A program made the position numbers and the translations under genes. Below the pieces are notes generated by a model that saw only the letters and a list, made by a program, of their open reading frames with translations, did not search any database and was not told where the DNA came from. Positions 46,440 to 55,905 of a DNA stretch of 64,000 bases are shown in pieces (position 1 is the first letter of the stretch; each line of letters opens with the position of its first letter). The DNA comes from Phymorhynchus buccinoides (taxonomy: Eukaryota; Mollusca; Gastropoda; Neogastropoda; Raphitomidae), in the NCBI GenBank assembly GCA_017654935.2, contig CM065693.1:14891258-14955257 (forward strand). Direction: 5' to 3'.

Positions 46440-46776
46440 GGGGGGGGGTCCGTTTTATTGCAGAAATCTTGTAAAAAAAATATTTACAATTATTTTATTA
46501 TTCGTATTTTGTATGTAGAATGTCTACGTCTTGTAAACTTTAAATGCTTGTAAATGAGGTAGAAGGGTATTTTTGTTTTTGCAAAATTTGTCTATTATAA
46601 TTAGTCATGTAATTGATATGTCGATGGCAGTATGATTTTATTTCAAGTTGCAGTATTGTATTCAAACTTGATTGGGAATGTGAATGTGGTCTCTATGTTT
46701 CTTCTTAGAATGTTCATGTTGTAACTATTTTACTCTTGTATAATTAATTGTGTGCGAGTGTGCGTGTGCGCATGCA

Positions 46777-46858
<82 letters not shown>

Positions 46859-47023
46859 AGTAAGGAAGTAAGAGAACGTTGTGTGTAGGCATCGTGCTTA
46901 TTTTACTTTCTAATGATTAATTATTTGTTTGCCTTTAATTTAATGTTCTTGTTATCAATGTAAAGCGCACTGAGCTCATGTGAGAAAGAGCGCTATATAA
47001 ATTCCCATTATTATTATTATTAT

Positions 47024-47205
47024 TAAGAAGCCCACCCCAATTATCTCATGAAATAAAGAAAATTTCAGTCAAATTTGCCCATGAGACGAATGCTAGACAT
47101 TAACGCTCGTCTCATGGGCAAAATGAGACTGAAATTTGCTTAATTTCATGAGATAATTGGGGTGGGCTTCTTACCCGCCCATGCGCTTTTTACCCCGTCT
47201 TCCCC
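47024..47205. mobile_element. H1 hairpin MITE (copy 3), right part
   Basis: TAAGAAGCCCACCCC through CCGTCTTCCCC, then TA and ATGTTCACAG exactly as in copy 2. Confidence 0.9.
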
Positions 47206-47359
47206 TAATGTTCACAGAGTTAACTGTACTGCCCACAATATATCCCCACTCCGTAGCCGTAAGTGTCATTGGGGTAGTCCATTTGACGTTTTGCTCTCGG
47301 AGAACATCTTTCTGCAGCCGCACACATCGCTCCACCAAGGAGCAACGTACTATGAGGGC

Positions 47360-47748
47360 CACGCACGCACACACACACACACACACGCGCGCGCGCACCC
47401 AACCACCTACACACGCACACATACGAATGCACGCACTCGTACAGAGAGAGGGGGGGTGATATGAGGGAGGGAGAGAGAGAGACAATCGAAGAGACGGACA
47501 TTCAGAAATCAGAATGTCGGACAGAAAGAGCCCTGCTTAGGATTATTGTCGCTGTTTTGAAAAACGAAATTCCCAAGTTTTCATTCCCTTTTTTCGTTTT
47601 TGTGCTTAGATTTTGTCACTGTGTCAACAGATTGTTGAGACACTTCCTAGTGGTAGCTCAGTGTGTGAGAGAGAGAGAGAGAGGGAGAGAGAGAGTTGAC
47701 AATTTGAATGGTTTATTGCGTCAGGCTTAGAACCTCAAGACACGAGAT

Positions 47749-47803
<55 letters not shown>

Positions 47804-47820
47804 ATACGAATACGAATGTT
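47360..47820. repeat. CA/CG-, GA-rich and (CGAATA)n microsatellites of copy B
   Basis: Counterpart of the simple-sequence tracts in copy A, with different tract lengths (for example a longer CA run at about 47371-47386 and a shorter GA/CGAATA run at 47755-47815). Confidence 0.8.
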
Positions 47821-48039
47821 TTATTGAAGGTAAAAATGATAAGCTACAATAGCTTCTTATCACCTTGCTCTCTCACTCGCACACTCGCACCATGCATCAG
47901 GCAAAGAAAATTGGCATAAAACAATCAAGTCGAGAAAATGAAACGAAAATTGGCACGTGAAATAATTGACAGAGAATCAAAATGGGAATTAAAAGCAAAC
48001 ATGAATAATAATGACCAATGGTGAACTTGAATTGGTGGT

Positions 48040-48116
48040 TTGAGAGAGAGGAGAGAGATAATGTGTTAATTAGGCCTCTGGCCCATAACAATAGAGTTCA
48101 GTTCACAAAAAGTATA
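48040..48116. repeat. Left part of a ~110-bp unit interrupted by element E
   Basis: GAGAGAGGAGAGAGATAATG, TTAATTAGGCCTCTGGCC, CATAACAATAGAGTTCAG, TTCACAAAAAGTATA. The unit continues after the element (49112 onward: ATTAAACCAACGACATG...CACACAGAGAGAG). A second copy of the unit starts at about 49150. Confidence 0.75.
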
Positions 48117-49111
48117 ACAAGGGCGTCGCCCAGCGGCGACATGTCAGTCACCAGCAATGCCACGCACTTGCGACACCCCGTAGAGTGTCACATCCTGACA
48201 CAAAATTGGAAGGGATTCTGTCTTCTAGTTCACGATATACAGCTTGAAGAAGAAACATATAGCGCAAAGAAGGAAATTTCGGTTTTCAAGGTCACACTTC
48301 AAGGTCAAGGTCAGCATGGTGATAATTTATGCTCGGATGTTTTCTTCTCTAGGGTATACAGTACCACACACAATCTGAAGCGCTTCTGTCAAGTACCAAT
48401 GTGGAAAATATGGCTTAAAACCCAATTTGTAGACCCCTACCACTTTCAAGGCCTACGGATCGCCCGGACCGTGAACTTGACCTTGATCGGTATGCCACCA
48501 TCAGAACGGGCGTAAGCCAAAGTACCTTCATGCCAAATTTGAAGACTCTAACACTAACGGTGTGGGAGTTATGGCCCCTGAAAGATTTTCGGTTTTCAAG
48601 GTCGTACGCCAAGGTCAAGGTCACGACGGCAATATGGTTTGCGCGGATGCCTTCCTCTCATGGTGACACACCAGCACACACAATTTGACGTGATTCTGTC
48701 AACCCGTTCGAAAGATATCCTTGGGACAGACAGAAGGAGAAAAAAATAATGACCCTCCGATTTTCAGGCTCCAGCGATCTTTTTGACCTTGACCTTGACC
48801 TTGATCGGTATGCCATCATCAGAACGGGCATAAGCCAAACCACCTTCATACCAAGTTTCAACATCCTATGTTGATCGGTGCCCGAGATATGGCTAAAAAT
48901 AGATTTTCGGTTTTCAAGGTCGTACGTCAAGGTCACGACGGCAAAATGGTTTGCGCCGATCTCTTTCTATTAAGGAGGCACACCTTCACACAAAATTTGA
49001 CGCGATTCGGCTAAGCGGTTCGGGAGATATCCTTGGGAGAGAGAGAAAAAAAAAAAAAGAAAAAAAAAATACAAACCAGCCCATCGCAATAGTCCGTCTT
49101 GGTGACGGACT
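48117..49111 (-). mobile_element. Element E (copy 2), inverted
   Basis: About 995 bp, complementary to 18141-19105 over its whole length. One end is GGGCGTCGCCCAGCGGCGAC (a strong GTCGCC/GGCGAC foldback) and the other is GTCCGTCTTGGTGACGGACT (a foldback). A paralogous flank at 49355-49400 shows the uninterrupted sequence, AAAAAGTATAATTAAACC, so insertion produced no target duplication. Internal modules contain AAGGTCAAGGTCA repeats and their complements. A 165-codon frame across it has no domain and follows the repeat modules. Confidence 0.7.
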
Positions 49112-49149
49112 AATTAAACCAACGACATGTTTATAGACAACATGCACAC

Positions 49150-49420
49150 AGAGAGAGAGGAGAGAGAGAATGTTTTAATTGTTAGGCCTCTGGGCCTGTA
49201 TTCACATTGAGATAGCATGATACTTAGCATCATGCTAACGTAGAAGCTCTTCCAAAAGTCCTATTAAATCCTATAGGACATTGGAAGAGCTTCTAAGTTA
49301 GCATCATGCTAAGTCGCATGCTATCTCAACGGGACTACAGGCCCTGGATAACAATAGAATTCACAAAAAGTATAATTAAACCAACAACACGCACAGAGAG
49401 AGTCCAACTACTACAGTCAC
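49150..49420. repeat. Second copy of the ~110-bp unit, containing a family D MITE
   Basis: GAGAGAGAGGAGAGAGAGAA, TTAATTGTTAGGCCTCT, then the MITE, then GGATAACAATAGAATTCAC, AAAAAGTATAATTAAACC, AACAACACGCACAGAGAGAG. It is the empty version for element E and the filled version for the MITE. Confidence 0.75.
49192..49346. mobile_element. Palindromic MITE, family D (copy 2)
   Basis: GGGCCTGTATTCACATTGAG...ACTACAGGCCCTG outer ends. The inner arms TTAGCATCATGCTAA and AGAAGCTCTTCCAAAAGTCC pair with their complements. The neighbouring unit at 48040 lacks it, reading GCCTCTGGCCCATAAC there. Confidence 0.8.
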
Positions 49421-49430
49421 GATGACTGTT

Positions 49431-49461
<31 letters not shown>

Positions 49462-49472
49462 ACACACACACA

Positions 49473-49557
<85 letters not shown>
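49431..49557. repeat. (CA)n microsatellite
   Basis: About 60 CA dinucleotides with two minor interruptions (CT at about 49454, TA at about 49480). Confidence 0.95.
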
Positions 49558-49559
<2 letters not shown>

Positions 49560-49784
49560 TTTAACACTGTCTACTTGCTTTTTTCTTCTCCATTCGTTTA
49601 CTCGGTCACTGTTTTCTCCATTCATTTTTCTTCGTAGCAATTACTGTGGTGTGACTGAAATTGACCGTAGTAGTAGTAGTGGTGTGCTAGTCTTGCCGTT
49701 AACTCACTGCTTAACAAGCTGGATCATCTGGGTTTTTGGTTTGTTTATTTTTCTCCACGGTTTGTTTGTTTGATTTTCGTTTAA

Positions 49785-50018
49785 CCCTTTTGCCGCCAGA
49801 CATTTTTCAGCCAAACAATACCATTAAACTTAACTGGGTAAAGACAAATAAAATCTGCAAATATTGCGCATTCTTCTGTGTGACATGTATAACATTAGGC
49901 CTATCCTTACCTCCTAAAATTAAGAACATAGGGTATGTGGATAAGTCTGGTTTGATGCTTTTTTAGTGACATGGGTGTTAAAACCATTGTGCATAAATGC
50001 GACATTGGCGGTGAAAGG
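49785..50018. mobile_element. TTAA-flanked MITE, family B (copy 4)
   Basis: CCCTTTTGCCGCCAGA...TTGGCGGTGAAAGGG between TTAA sites (49781-49784 and 50019-50022). Same orientation as copy 1. Confidence 0.8.
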
Positions 50019-50022
50019 GTTA

Positions 50023-50689
50023 AATAGCCTAGGCACACATACACATGCACGCACACATTGAAGCACTCTTGCATGCGCGCACATATATAGCACACACACA
50101 CTAAAGGGTGAACAATGATGTGTGCACAAATTATGGATTGGTCACCACTATGTCTATTTGTCACAAATTGATACCTCTTCTTCTTTTTCTGCGTTCCCAG
50201 GCCATATGGTCATAATGGGTAAGGTGCACATGTGTCCGGTTTTCAGTTTTCACTGGTCTCCCCGCTGCGTACAGCCGACACATTCCGATTTCGGAGGAGC
50301 TCAAAGAAGAAACATTAATCGGAAGATTTTTGTTTTAATTTAACGGCAGGAGAACGGGCCAATAAGTCAGAAAGATAGCAGATGATAGAGAGAGCAAAGG
50401 GAAAAGAATAGAGTGACCGATTAGAGGACGTTACAAGCACAACACTTCCAGAAGGTGGGGGAACTATTTTTTTACGAAAGTATCCCCACGGGGAGAGACT
50501 CGTGGAGGGGGCGTGGTCGTCCAGCTCCCCGTATGGAGGCACGAGGCATCCACCCACTGTCCCGACAAATTAAAACAATGACGATATAGGGCAACAAAAA
50601 ATCTTCTATAAAGCTCTACAACGACAGATTGTGACGGAAGCTGAAAGCAATGTACCATAATTATATTGTTTTTTTCTTGTCTGCCCGGG
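50023..50689. other. Unique DNA, no feature recognised
   Basis: Mixed composition. Short CA-rich patch at about 50035-50100. No supported gene. Confidence 0.4.
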
Positions 50690-51645
50690 CTGCACTAAGA
50701 ATAGAACGTGTTATGGACAAACTTATAACTGTGCTGACTTCATTTATGTCTGCCTAAGCTGTATCACGGAAACCGCTGGACAGAATCGCTTACAATTTTG
50801 TGTGATGGTGTAGTCTATCACTAAGAATAAAAGGTTTTATGGACAAATTATAACTGTGCTGACTTATCTTTTTGTTTGGTCTGTCTAAGCTGTATCTCGG
50901 AAACCGCGGGACAGAATCGCTTCAAAATGTGTGTGACGGTGTCGCCTATCACTAAGAATAGGTTTTATGGACATATTATAATTGTATTTTTCCGTTTTGG
51001 CCTTTCTTACCATACATAAAACTGTATTTTAGGAACATTTTCAGCTAATTCTCTTTTTGGAATACTAACCCTAACCCTAGCCCTAAACCTAACCCTACCC
51101 CCCACTATGTACTGCAGTACACCGCGATTTGTCACAGTTGTGGTTCGTTGCGTTTTTCCGTCTTATAGGGTGGGGGGTAGGGTTAGGTTTAGGGCTAGGG
51201 TTAGGGATAGGGTTAGTATTCCAAAAAGGTTATTAGCTAAAAATGTTCCTAAAATACAGCTTTATGTATGGTAAGAAAGGCAAAAACGGAAAAATACAAT
51301 TAACCGAGAAATGTAGGGGGGGTGGCACATCTTGACCTTTACCGAAGGTTTTATTGACAAAGTATAACTGCTGACTTGTATCTTTTTCTGTCTGCCTAAG
51401 CTGTATCTCGGAAACCGCTGGACGGATTCGCTTCAAATTGTGTGTGATGGTGTCGCCTATCACTAAGAATAGATTTTATGGACAAAATACAACTGTGCTG
51501 ACTATATTTGTCTGTCTGCCAAAGCTGTATCTCGGGAAAACGCGGCGGGACAGAATCGCTTCAAATTGTGTGTGATGGTGTAGTTATCACTAACTGTATA
51601 GAAGTTCCCATGGACAAATTATAACCGCGCTGACCGTTTTTTTTA
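50690..51645. repeat. About 130-bp tandem array, 5 units, interrupted by family F element
   Basis: Units share TGTCTGCCTAAGCTGTATC, TCGGAAACCGCTGGACAGAA, TCGCTTCAAATTGTGTGTGA, TGGTGT, TATCACTAAGAATA, TTATGGACAAATTATAAC and TGTGCTGACTT. The wording resembles parts of element E (GTATCTCGTGAACTAG, GACAGAATC, TTTTGTGTCAGGATGTG), suggesting a common ancestor. The array is split at 50980 by a family F palindrome and resumes at 51344. Confidence 0.85.
50981..51343. mobile_element. Palindromic element with telomere-like arms, family F (copy 2)
   Basis: Inverted relative to 31682-32040. The arms contain CTAACCCTAACCCTAGCCC and GGGTTAGGTTTAGGGC, then GGGTTAGGGATAGGG. The loop has GTACTGCAGTACACCGCG. 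The one-sided extension (CCGAGAAATGTAGGGGGGGT, GGCACATCTTGACC) is on the right, as expected for the inverted orientation. Confidence 0.85.
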
Positions 51646-52640
51646 AAAATATTAATTTTTTTCTGAAGTGTCGGTTCAGGGACTTGTTATTATACGTTCT
51701 TTGGTTTGTCCACCACATCCACCTACATCCTTCACTCGATTCTTTTTCCTCCAATCATTTTTTAAAATATTTAATCTGAATTCTTCATAATTGCAGTGAG
51801 ATGTATGATTGATTATTTGCCCAAATCGGGAGTTTCCTGCATTAAAAAAAAGGGTAAAAAAAAGAAAAGAAAAAAAGTGTGGGCGGGTGATGGTGGTGGG
51901 ACGGGGGCTGAAGCAATATCAAGTCTTCCACTTCCAGGATGGGTCATATCTGTCTTCCTGGTTGGAAATTAAATATGTGACCCAGCACCACGAAAGGGAC
52001 ATTAAGTCGCTGGGCTAGTTTCTCACAACAGGCTTGCAAAGTCAAAAATATCTTCATTTTTTGGTCAGTTCTGAGTTATGGGTATTTGCTTGTTCCCTAA
52101 CATCGTATCTTTCATATTTATAAAGGACAATGATATGGTATATAAATGGTCTTATAAGCGCTTTAAAACGAGTAGGTCAATGCGTGTTTTTTACAGCTAG
52201 GCTAGACTTTAGACTGTTTTCTCAAAATGACTGACACTCACCCTAACAACTTTAAAATAGGGGGGAGCATGTCTATATCTCCACTCTTCATGTAAGTTTT
52301 CGGAGATTTTGTTGAAATAGTTCCTTCAAGTATACATGCATTCTTAGAAATACGTATAACAGGGGCGTGCTAACTGTAATATAACAGCTAGGCGACCTGA
52401 CTGAGTGAGTGAGTCACAGGAAAGTTAACGCACGCTCTGCTGGCTGCAGCCACGTGTGTGCCGCAGTCACGCAAGCGACGCGTGGTTGTGTTTGGGCACG
52501 TGAGTTTAATTGTCTGCTGTTTTAAAAGACAGTTTTGATGGTGATGAGGTTAGCTTGGTTTGTTGCTATTATTTAATTATTCAAATAATTATCTCGGTAA
52601 AGTTGCAGATTAGCTATCATCCACCAAATGTTCTCAATGA
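51646..52640. other. Unique AT-rich DNA, no feature recognised
   Basis: A-rich patch at about 51843-51880. Otherwise ordinary non-repetitive sequence. No supported exon. Confidence 0.4.
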
Positions 52641-52643
52641 GAA

Positions 52644-52832
52644 CATTTCACTAAGAAGCGACTTTACAAGTCCGAATACCTTGCTTTAAAAAAGGGGAAG
52701 GCTTTCAGGGTTACGGGTAAAATGTCTTTGATGAATCTGAAAGAACGACACACTGAGATTGAAAGTGCTGTGAACACGAAGGAGGTACATGAACTGAACT
52801 GCAACTTTGCCAACATGATCATGATACATTAA
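52644..52832 (+). CDS. Possible short coding exon remnant (unidentified)
   Basis: The plus-strand frame, opening after a TGA near 52640, encodes a Lys-rich peptide with KKRLYKSEYLALKKGKAFRV then MSLMNLKERHTEIESAVNTK, ending in TAA at 52830-52832. The amino-acid use is protein-like. There is no known motif, and the stop falls at the edge of a MITE (52829), so the original exon may have been longer. Low confidence. Confidence 0.2.
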   Translation, partial: HFTKKRLYKSEYLALKKGKAFRVTGKMSLMNLKERHTEIESAVNTKEVHELNCNFANMIMIH

Positions 52833-53065
52833 AGACACACTGACGCACCACTATTAAGTCCCTTGGTTTTTTTCTGGGTAGCTGTGACCCACATATAAAT
52901 GTCCCCATCTTCAAACTGAGACTGCTCTTTAAAATGATGCTTCATGTTGAATTTGGGGACATTTGTATGGGAGTCAAACCTGGTCAAAACAAGATTTCTT
53001 ACCAGCTATAAGAGGGAAAACACGTGATACTCGTGATTTTGACACGTGACCTGGTGGGTCTTTAA
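52829..53065. mobile_element. TTAA-bounded MITE, family G (copy 1)
   Basis: TTAAAGACACACTGACGCACCA at the left and GACACGTGACCTGGTGGG then TCTTTAA at the right. Shares TTTCTTACCAGCTATAAGAG and GGAAAACACGTGATA with copy 2 at 60705-60827. Confidence 0.65.
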
Positions 53066-53506
53066 TACTTTTTAATTTTAATAACGAGAACGTCAACGGC
53101 GACAACAAAAACTGAAGAAGAAAAAAATTGCAACAGTTTGGCAAATAGTCTGTATCGTTTCACTTCTTTTTTGGCGTGATCATCTTATTGTTAAGGTTGA
53201 AGAAGTAGGAAGGTGTCCTACTGTCTGTTTTGGTTTTCCGCTCCAACCGGTTTGCACTAAGTGGCACACACCTCGGGGCGAGATTTCTATGTAAAAAAAG
53301 AAGAAGAAAAGACTGACTTGAATGACGGGCCGACACGTGCTGTTATAGTAGTAAAGCCAAGGTGGGCGGTTTGCAGCTGACGGAAGAGAGCAGACAAGTT
53401 TGGATTGGTAGAAGCTGCATCAAAGTTGTGGCAGATTTTTTATATTTTTTTAAGTTGCCAATTAACAGACTGAATGCAAGTAAGTTTGCAATCACATTAC
53501 GGTACC

Positions 53507-53595
53507 CTTCTTGTTGTTGTTGTTGAGTGGAGGTTTTACGTCCTCATGGCGGAAAGCCTTTAGGGACAAGTTGTTCTGGTGCTGGATCGATGTAT
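53507..53595 (-). mobile_element. Possible retroelement 3' end with (CAA)n tail
   Basis: The minus strand reads GGCTTTCCGCCATGAGGACG, TAAAACCTCCACTCAA, then (CAA)n. The simple trinucleotide tail suggests a LINE or SINE terminus. There is no second copy in the window to confirm. Confidence 0.3.
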
Positions 53596-54396
53596 ACGGT
53601 ACCCTGTCAAAAGGCTGAGGAGGTGAGAGGTGTAGTGTATACATGATGATATAGAACTGTTTCTGCCGGTTGGCAAAGTAGATACGTGGTGGGTTGTTTT
53701 TTCCAAAGACAAAAAGGTGTAGAAGGAAAAAAGGGAATATTTTGAAGAACGTGAAACGGTTTTGGGTAAAGGTCCTTTTTCTCTAAAGTTCTTATCCTCG
53801 TTGTATGCCGTTCGTGTTTTGAAGGCGTAAATTATTAAGTCCTTGACGTAGAGTAACCCAGGCCTCGTCGTGTTTGGTCAAAAGGTCTAGTTTGCTTAAA
53901 ACAGTTCTCTATCGAAGTATTATGTTTAAATATCCATTTCCGCAGTCAGCGTTTGTGTTGTGAAGATTTTTGTCCTGGATATTGGAACTCTGCCTCTGCT
54001 GTATTGACTGGAATTATAATACAGCCCAGATTTGAAAAAACCCCAAAAGTCGCTCTACCTTAAACGTCAATTATAGGCCTATTTACATGAATTCCAAAGT
54101 TGTGATTCTAAAACAAAAAACAAAAACCAGTCTCTATTTTCGTTCTACCCATGTTGACTTCAGAAACAGTGCACGAGGTATTATTTATGCTATTGAAGAA
54201 AAGAATTACTGATTGAAAACTAACAAGTAAACATACAAGCAACCAACAAAACAAAATGCTATGTAGATCCTACTACTTCAGTGTGGTTTGCATATTATTA
54301 AAGCTGCGAGTACGTGGAATTTATACTAAAGACATAATAATATAACCATTTTTTGTCTTAAATGATGGGACAGTTATTCATCTTTTGTGGTGCCAG
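53596..54396. other. Unique DNA, no feature recognised
   Basis: AT-rich non-repetitive sequence. I see no supported gene. Confidence 0.4.
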
Positions 54397-54400
54397 TGAC

Positions 54401-55013
54401 AGTGTTGTGGCATCATGTCTTAGTGGCATCATTTCATTCATTTGACTGTATAAGGATAATATTATCTCCAACTACGGAGAGGACTACATGTACTAGTGAA
54501 AAGGAACGATCTATAGTGTTGTGGCATCATTTCTTAGTGGCATCATTTCATTCATTTGACTGTATAAGGATAATATTATCTCCAACTACGGAGAGGACTA
54601 CATGTACTAGTGAAAAGGAACGATCTATAGTGTTGTGGCATCATTTCTTAGTGGCATCATTTCATTCATTTGACTGTATAAGGATAATATTATCTCCAAC
54701 TACGGAGAGGACTACATGTACTAGTGAAAAGGAACGATCTATAGTATAAGCACTGTTGTGGCATCATTTCTTAGTGGCATCATTTCATTCATTTGACTGT
54801 ATAAGGATAATATTATCTCACAATACGGAGAGGAGTGCATGTACTAGTGAAAAGGAACGATCTATAGTGTTGTGGCATCGTCGTGACCTTAGTAGTGGCA
54901 TCATTCCATTCATTTGACGGTAACCGTATAAAGATATCTCCAAGAACGATGGGCCAACCTTTCTTGTTTTACGGAGAAGAGTGCCTGTGAAAGGGAATGA
55001 TCTACAGTGTTGC
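54401..55013. repeat. 114-bp minisatellite, left block
   Basis: Units start at 54401, 54515 and 54629, exactly 114 bp apart. They share GTTGTGGCATCATTTCTTAG, TTTGACTGTATAAGGATAAT, CAACTACGGAGAGGACTACA and AAAGGAACGATCTATAGT. Later units are diverged. Because 114 is a multiple of three, a 120-codon frame stays open by chance. It has no start context or domain and is not called as a gene. Confidence 0.9.
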
Positions 55014-55257
55014 AATAATAACTAGGTAATAGGTACGTTATAGTCACAGAGTTGTCTCTGTGAAATTCGGGTTGCTCCCACCTGGAGAGCGCGTCGCAGA
55101 CAGAGGCGCGCCACCCAATTTGTTTTTGTTGTTTTTTGCATGCGATTTGTGTGTGACTGATGAGGAAGGGAAAAAAAGGGGGGGGGGGGGGTAAATTGTG
55201 ACCAAATGACAACTGTTTTTGTTGCACCCTAACGTGTGCTAAGTGCATGGGCACACG

Positions 55258-55288
<31 letters not shown>

Positions 55289-55394
55289 TCCACGTTCAGA
55301 CCGTGAGGCCTAGTGCAAAGTGAGAGGGAAATACCCAGGTTCGAACTCGGGTTTACTTGACACGAGGCGAACGCGTTACCTCTGTGCCACTCTT
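55014..55394 (-). mobile_element. V-SINE-type SINE (copy 1)
   Basis: Reading the minus strand from 55394: tRNA-related head with an A-box-like GAGTGGCACAGAGGTAACGC and B box GAGTTCGAACCTGGG, then the conserved V-SINE-type central block TCTTTCGGATGAGACGATAA then ACCGAGGTCCCGTG, a body with CTCCAGGTGGGAGCAACCCG and a (TACCTAT)n-like tail. It is inserted in the 114-bp minisatellite, which resumes at 55390. The copy at 61408-61791 is very similar. Confidence 0.85.
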
Positions 55395-55525
55395 GTGGCG
55401 TCGTCGTGACCTTAGTGGCATCATTCGATTCATTCGACTGTGTAAAGATATCTCCACAAACGGAGAGGAGTACCAGTGACAGGGAACGACCAGCAGTGTT
55501 GTGGCGTCGTCGCAACTCGTTGCCT
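55390..55525. repeat. 114-bp minisatellite, right block (diverged)
   Basis: TTGTGGCGTCGTCGTGACCT, TTCGACTGTGTAAAGATATC and ACGGAGAGGAGTACCAGTGA are recognisable diverged units. The array therefore runs to within about 50 bp of the candidate first exon at 55574. Confidence 0.75.
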
Positions 55526-55573
55526 TGGTGACATCATTGAATATTGTCTTTTGCTGTCAATAACTACATAATT

Positions 55574-55684
55574 ATGGCGACTCGGAGGGCGCATGGCGAG
55601 GGAGGTGGGGATATGGAGCACAGCCGTGGGGCCTCAGGGGACTATGTAGCTGTCTTCAATGGATTAGAGGACTTGGATGTGGAG
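55574..55684 (+). CDS. Candidate first coding exon (unidentified gene)
   Basis: ATGGCGACTCGGAGG opens a 37-codon frame ending GAG|GTAAGA, a near-consensus donor, in phase 0. The peptide starts MATRRAHGEGG and continues SGDYVAVFNGLEDLDVE, acidic and non-repetitive. G follows the ATG at +4, as in a good start context. The GC content is clearly higher than the flanks. I do not recognise the protein. The downstream exon at 58059-58112 is also phase 0 at both ends and is similarly acidic. The intron would contain the assembly gap. Upstream lies a 114-bp minisatellite. Confidence is moderate because no homology can be cited. Confidence 0.5.
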
Positions 55685-55905
55685 GTAAGAGAGAGAGAGA
55701 GAGAGAGTGAGGAGAGAGAGGGAGGGAGAGGAGAAAGAGAGAGAGAGAGAGGGAGACAGATAGAGAGAGAGAGATAGAGAGGAGAGAGAGGGGAGCGAGA
55801 GGAGAGAGAGAGAGAGGGGGGGAAATAGAGAGAGAGAAGAAGAAAAAGAAGAAAAAAAAGAGAGAGAGAGAGAGAGAGTAGGAGAGAGAGAGTAATGTGT
55901 GTGTG
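55685..55905. repeat. GA-rich purine tract followed by (GT)n/(GC)n
   Basis: About 200 bp of GAGAGA with A-runs, then GTGTGTGTGTTCGCGCGCGC. It lies immediately inside the candidate intron. Confidence 0.9.

Larger units (their letters stand above)
42685..47023 (+). mobile_element. L2/CR1-group LINE, apparently full ORF
   Basis: The boundaries are fixed by comparison with the empty H1 element in copy A. The 5' side joins after GCATGGGCGG and the 3' side resumes at TAAGAAGCCCACC, with no target duplication and at most one or two bases lost. The element has a ~120-bp leader, one long ORF, a (GT)n tract right after the stop (46372-46436), an AT-rich 3' UTR with another (GT)n, and the terminus TGTAAAGCGCACTGAGCTCA...GCGCTATATAAATTCCC(ATT)n. 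A structured 3' end with a trinucleotide tail and little or no target duplication are typical of L2/CR1-group elements. Confidence 0.9.
42279..47864. repeat. Tandem duplication, copy B, interrupted by a LINE
   Basis: 42279-42684 repeats the left part of copy A, and 47024-47864 repeats the right part. The 4339-bp LINE lies between them, inside the H1 hairpin. Without the LINE, copy B is about 1.25 kb. It differs from copy A by small indels, for example the ACGCTGCGACAATTTG-containing stretch near 41909 is missing. Confidence 0.9.

Noticed and set aside
54387..54749. 120-codon frame with a 38-residue repeat
   Set aside because: The unit is 114 bp, a multiple of three, so an open frame persists through identical units. 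The peptide has no domain and the frame ends as soon as units diverge.
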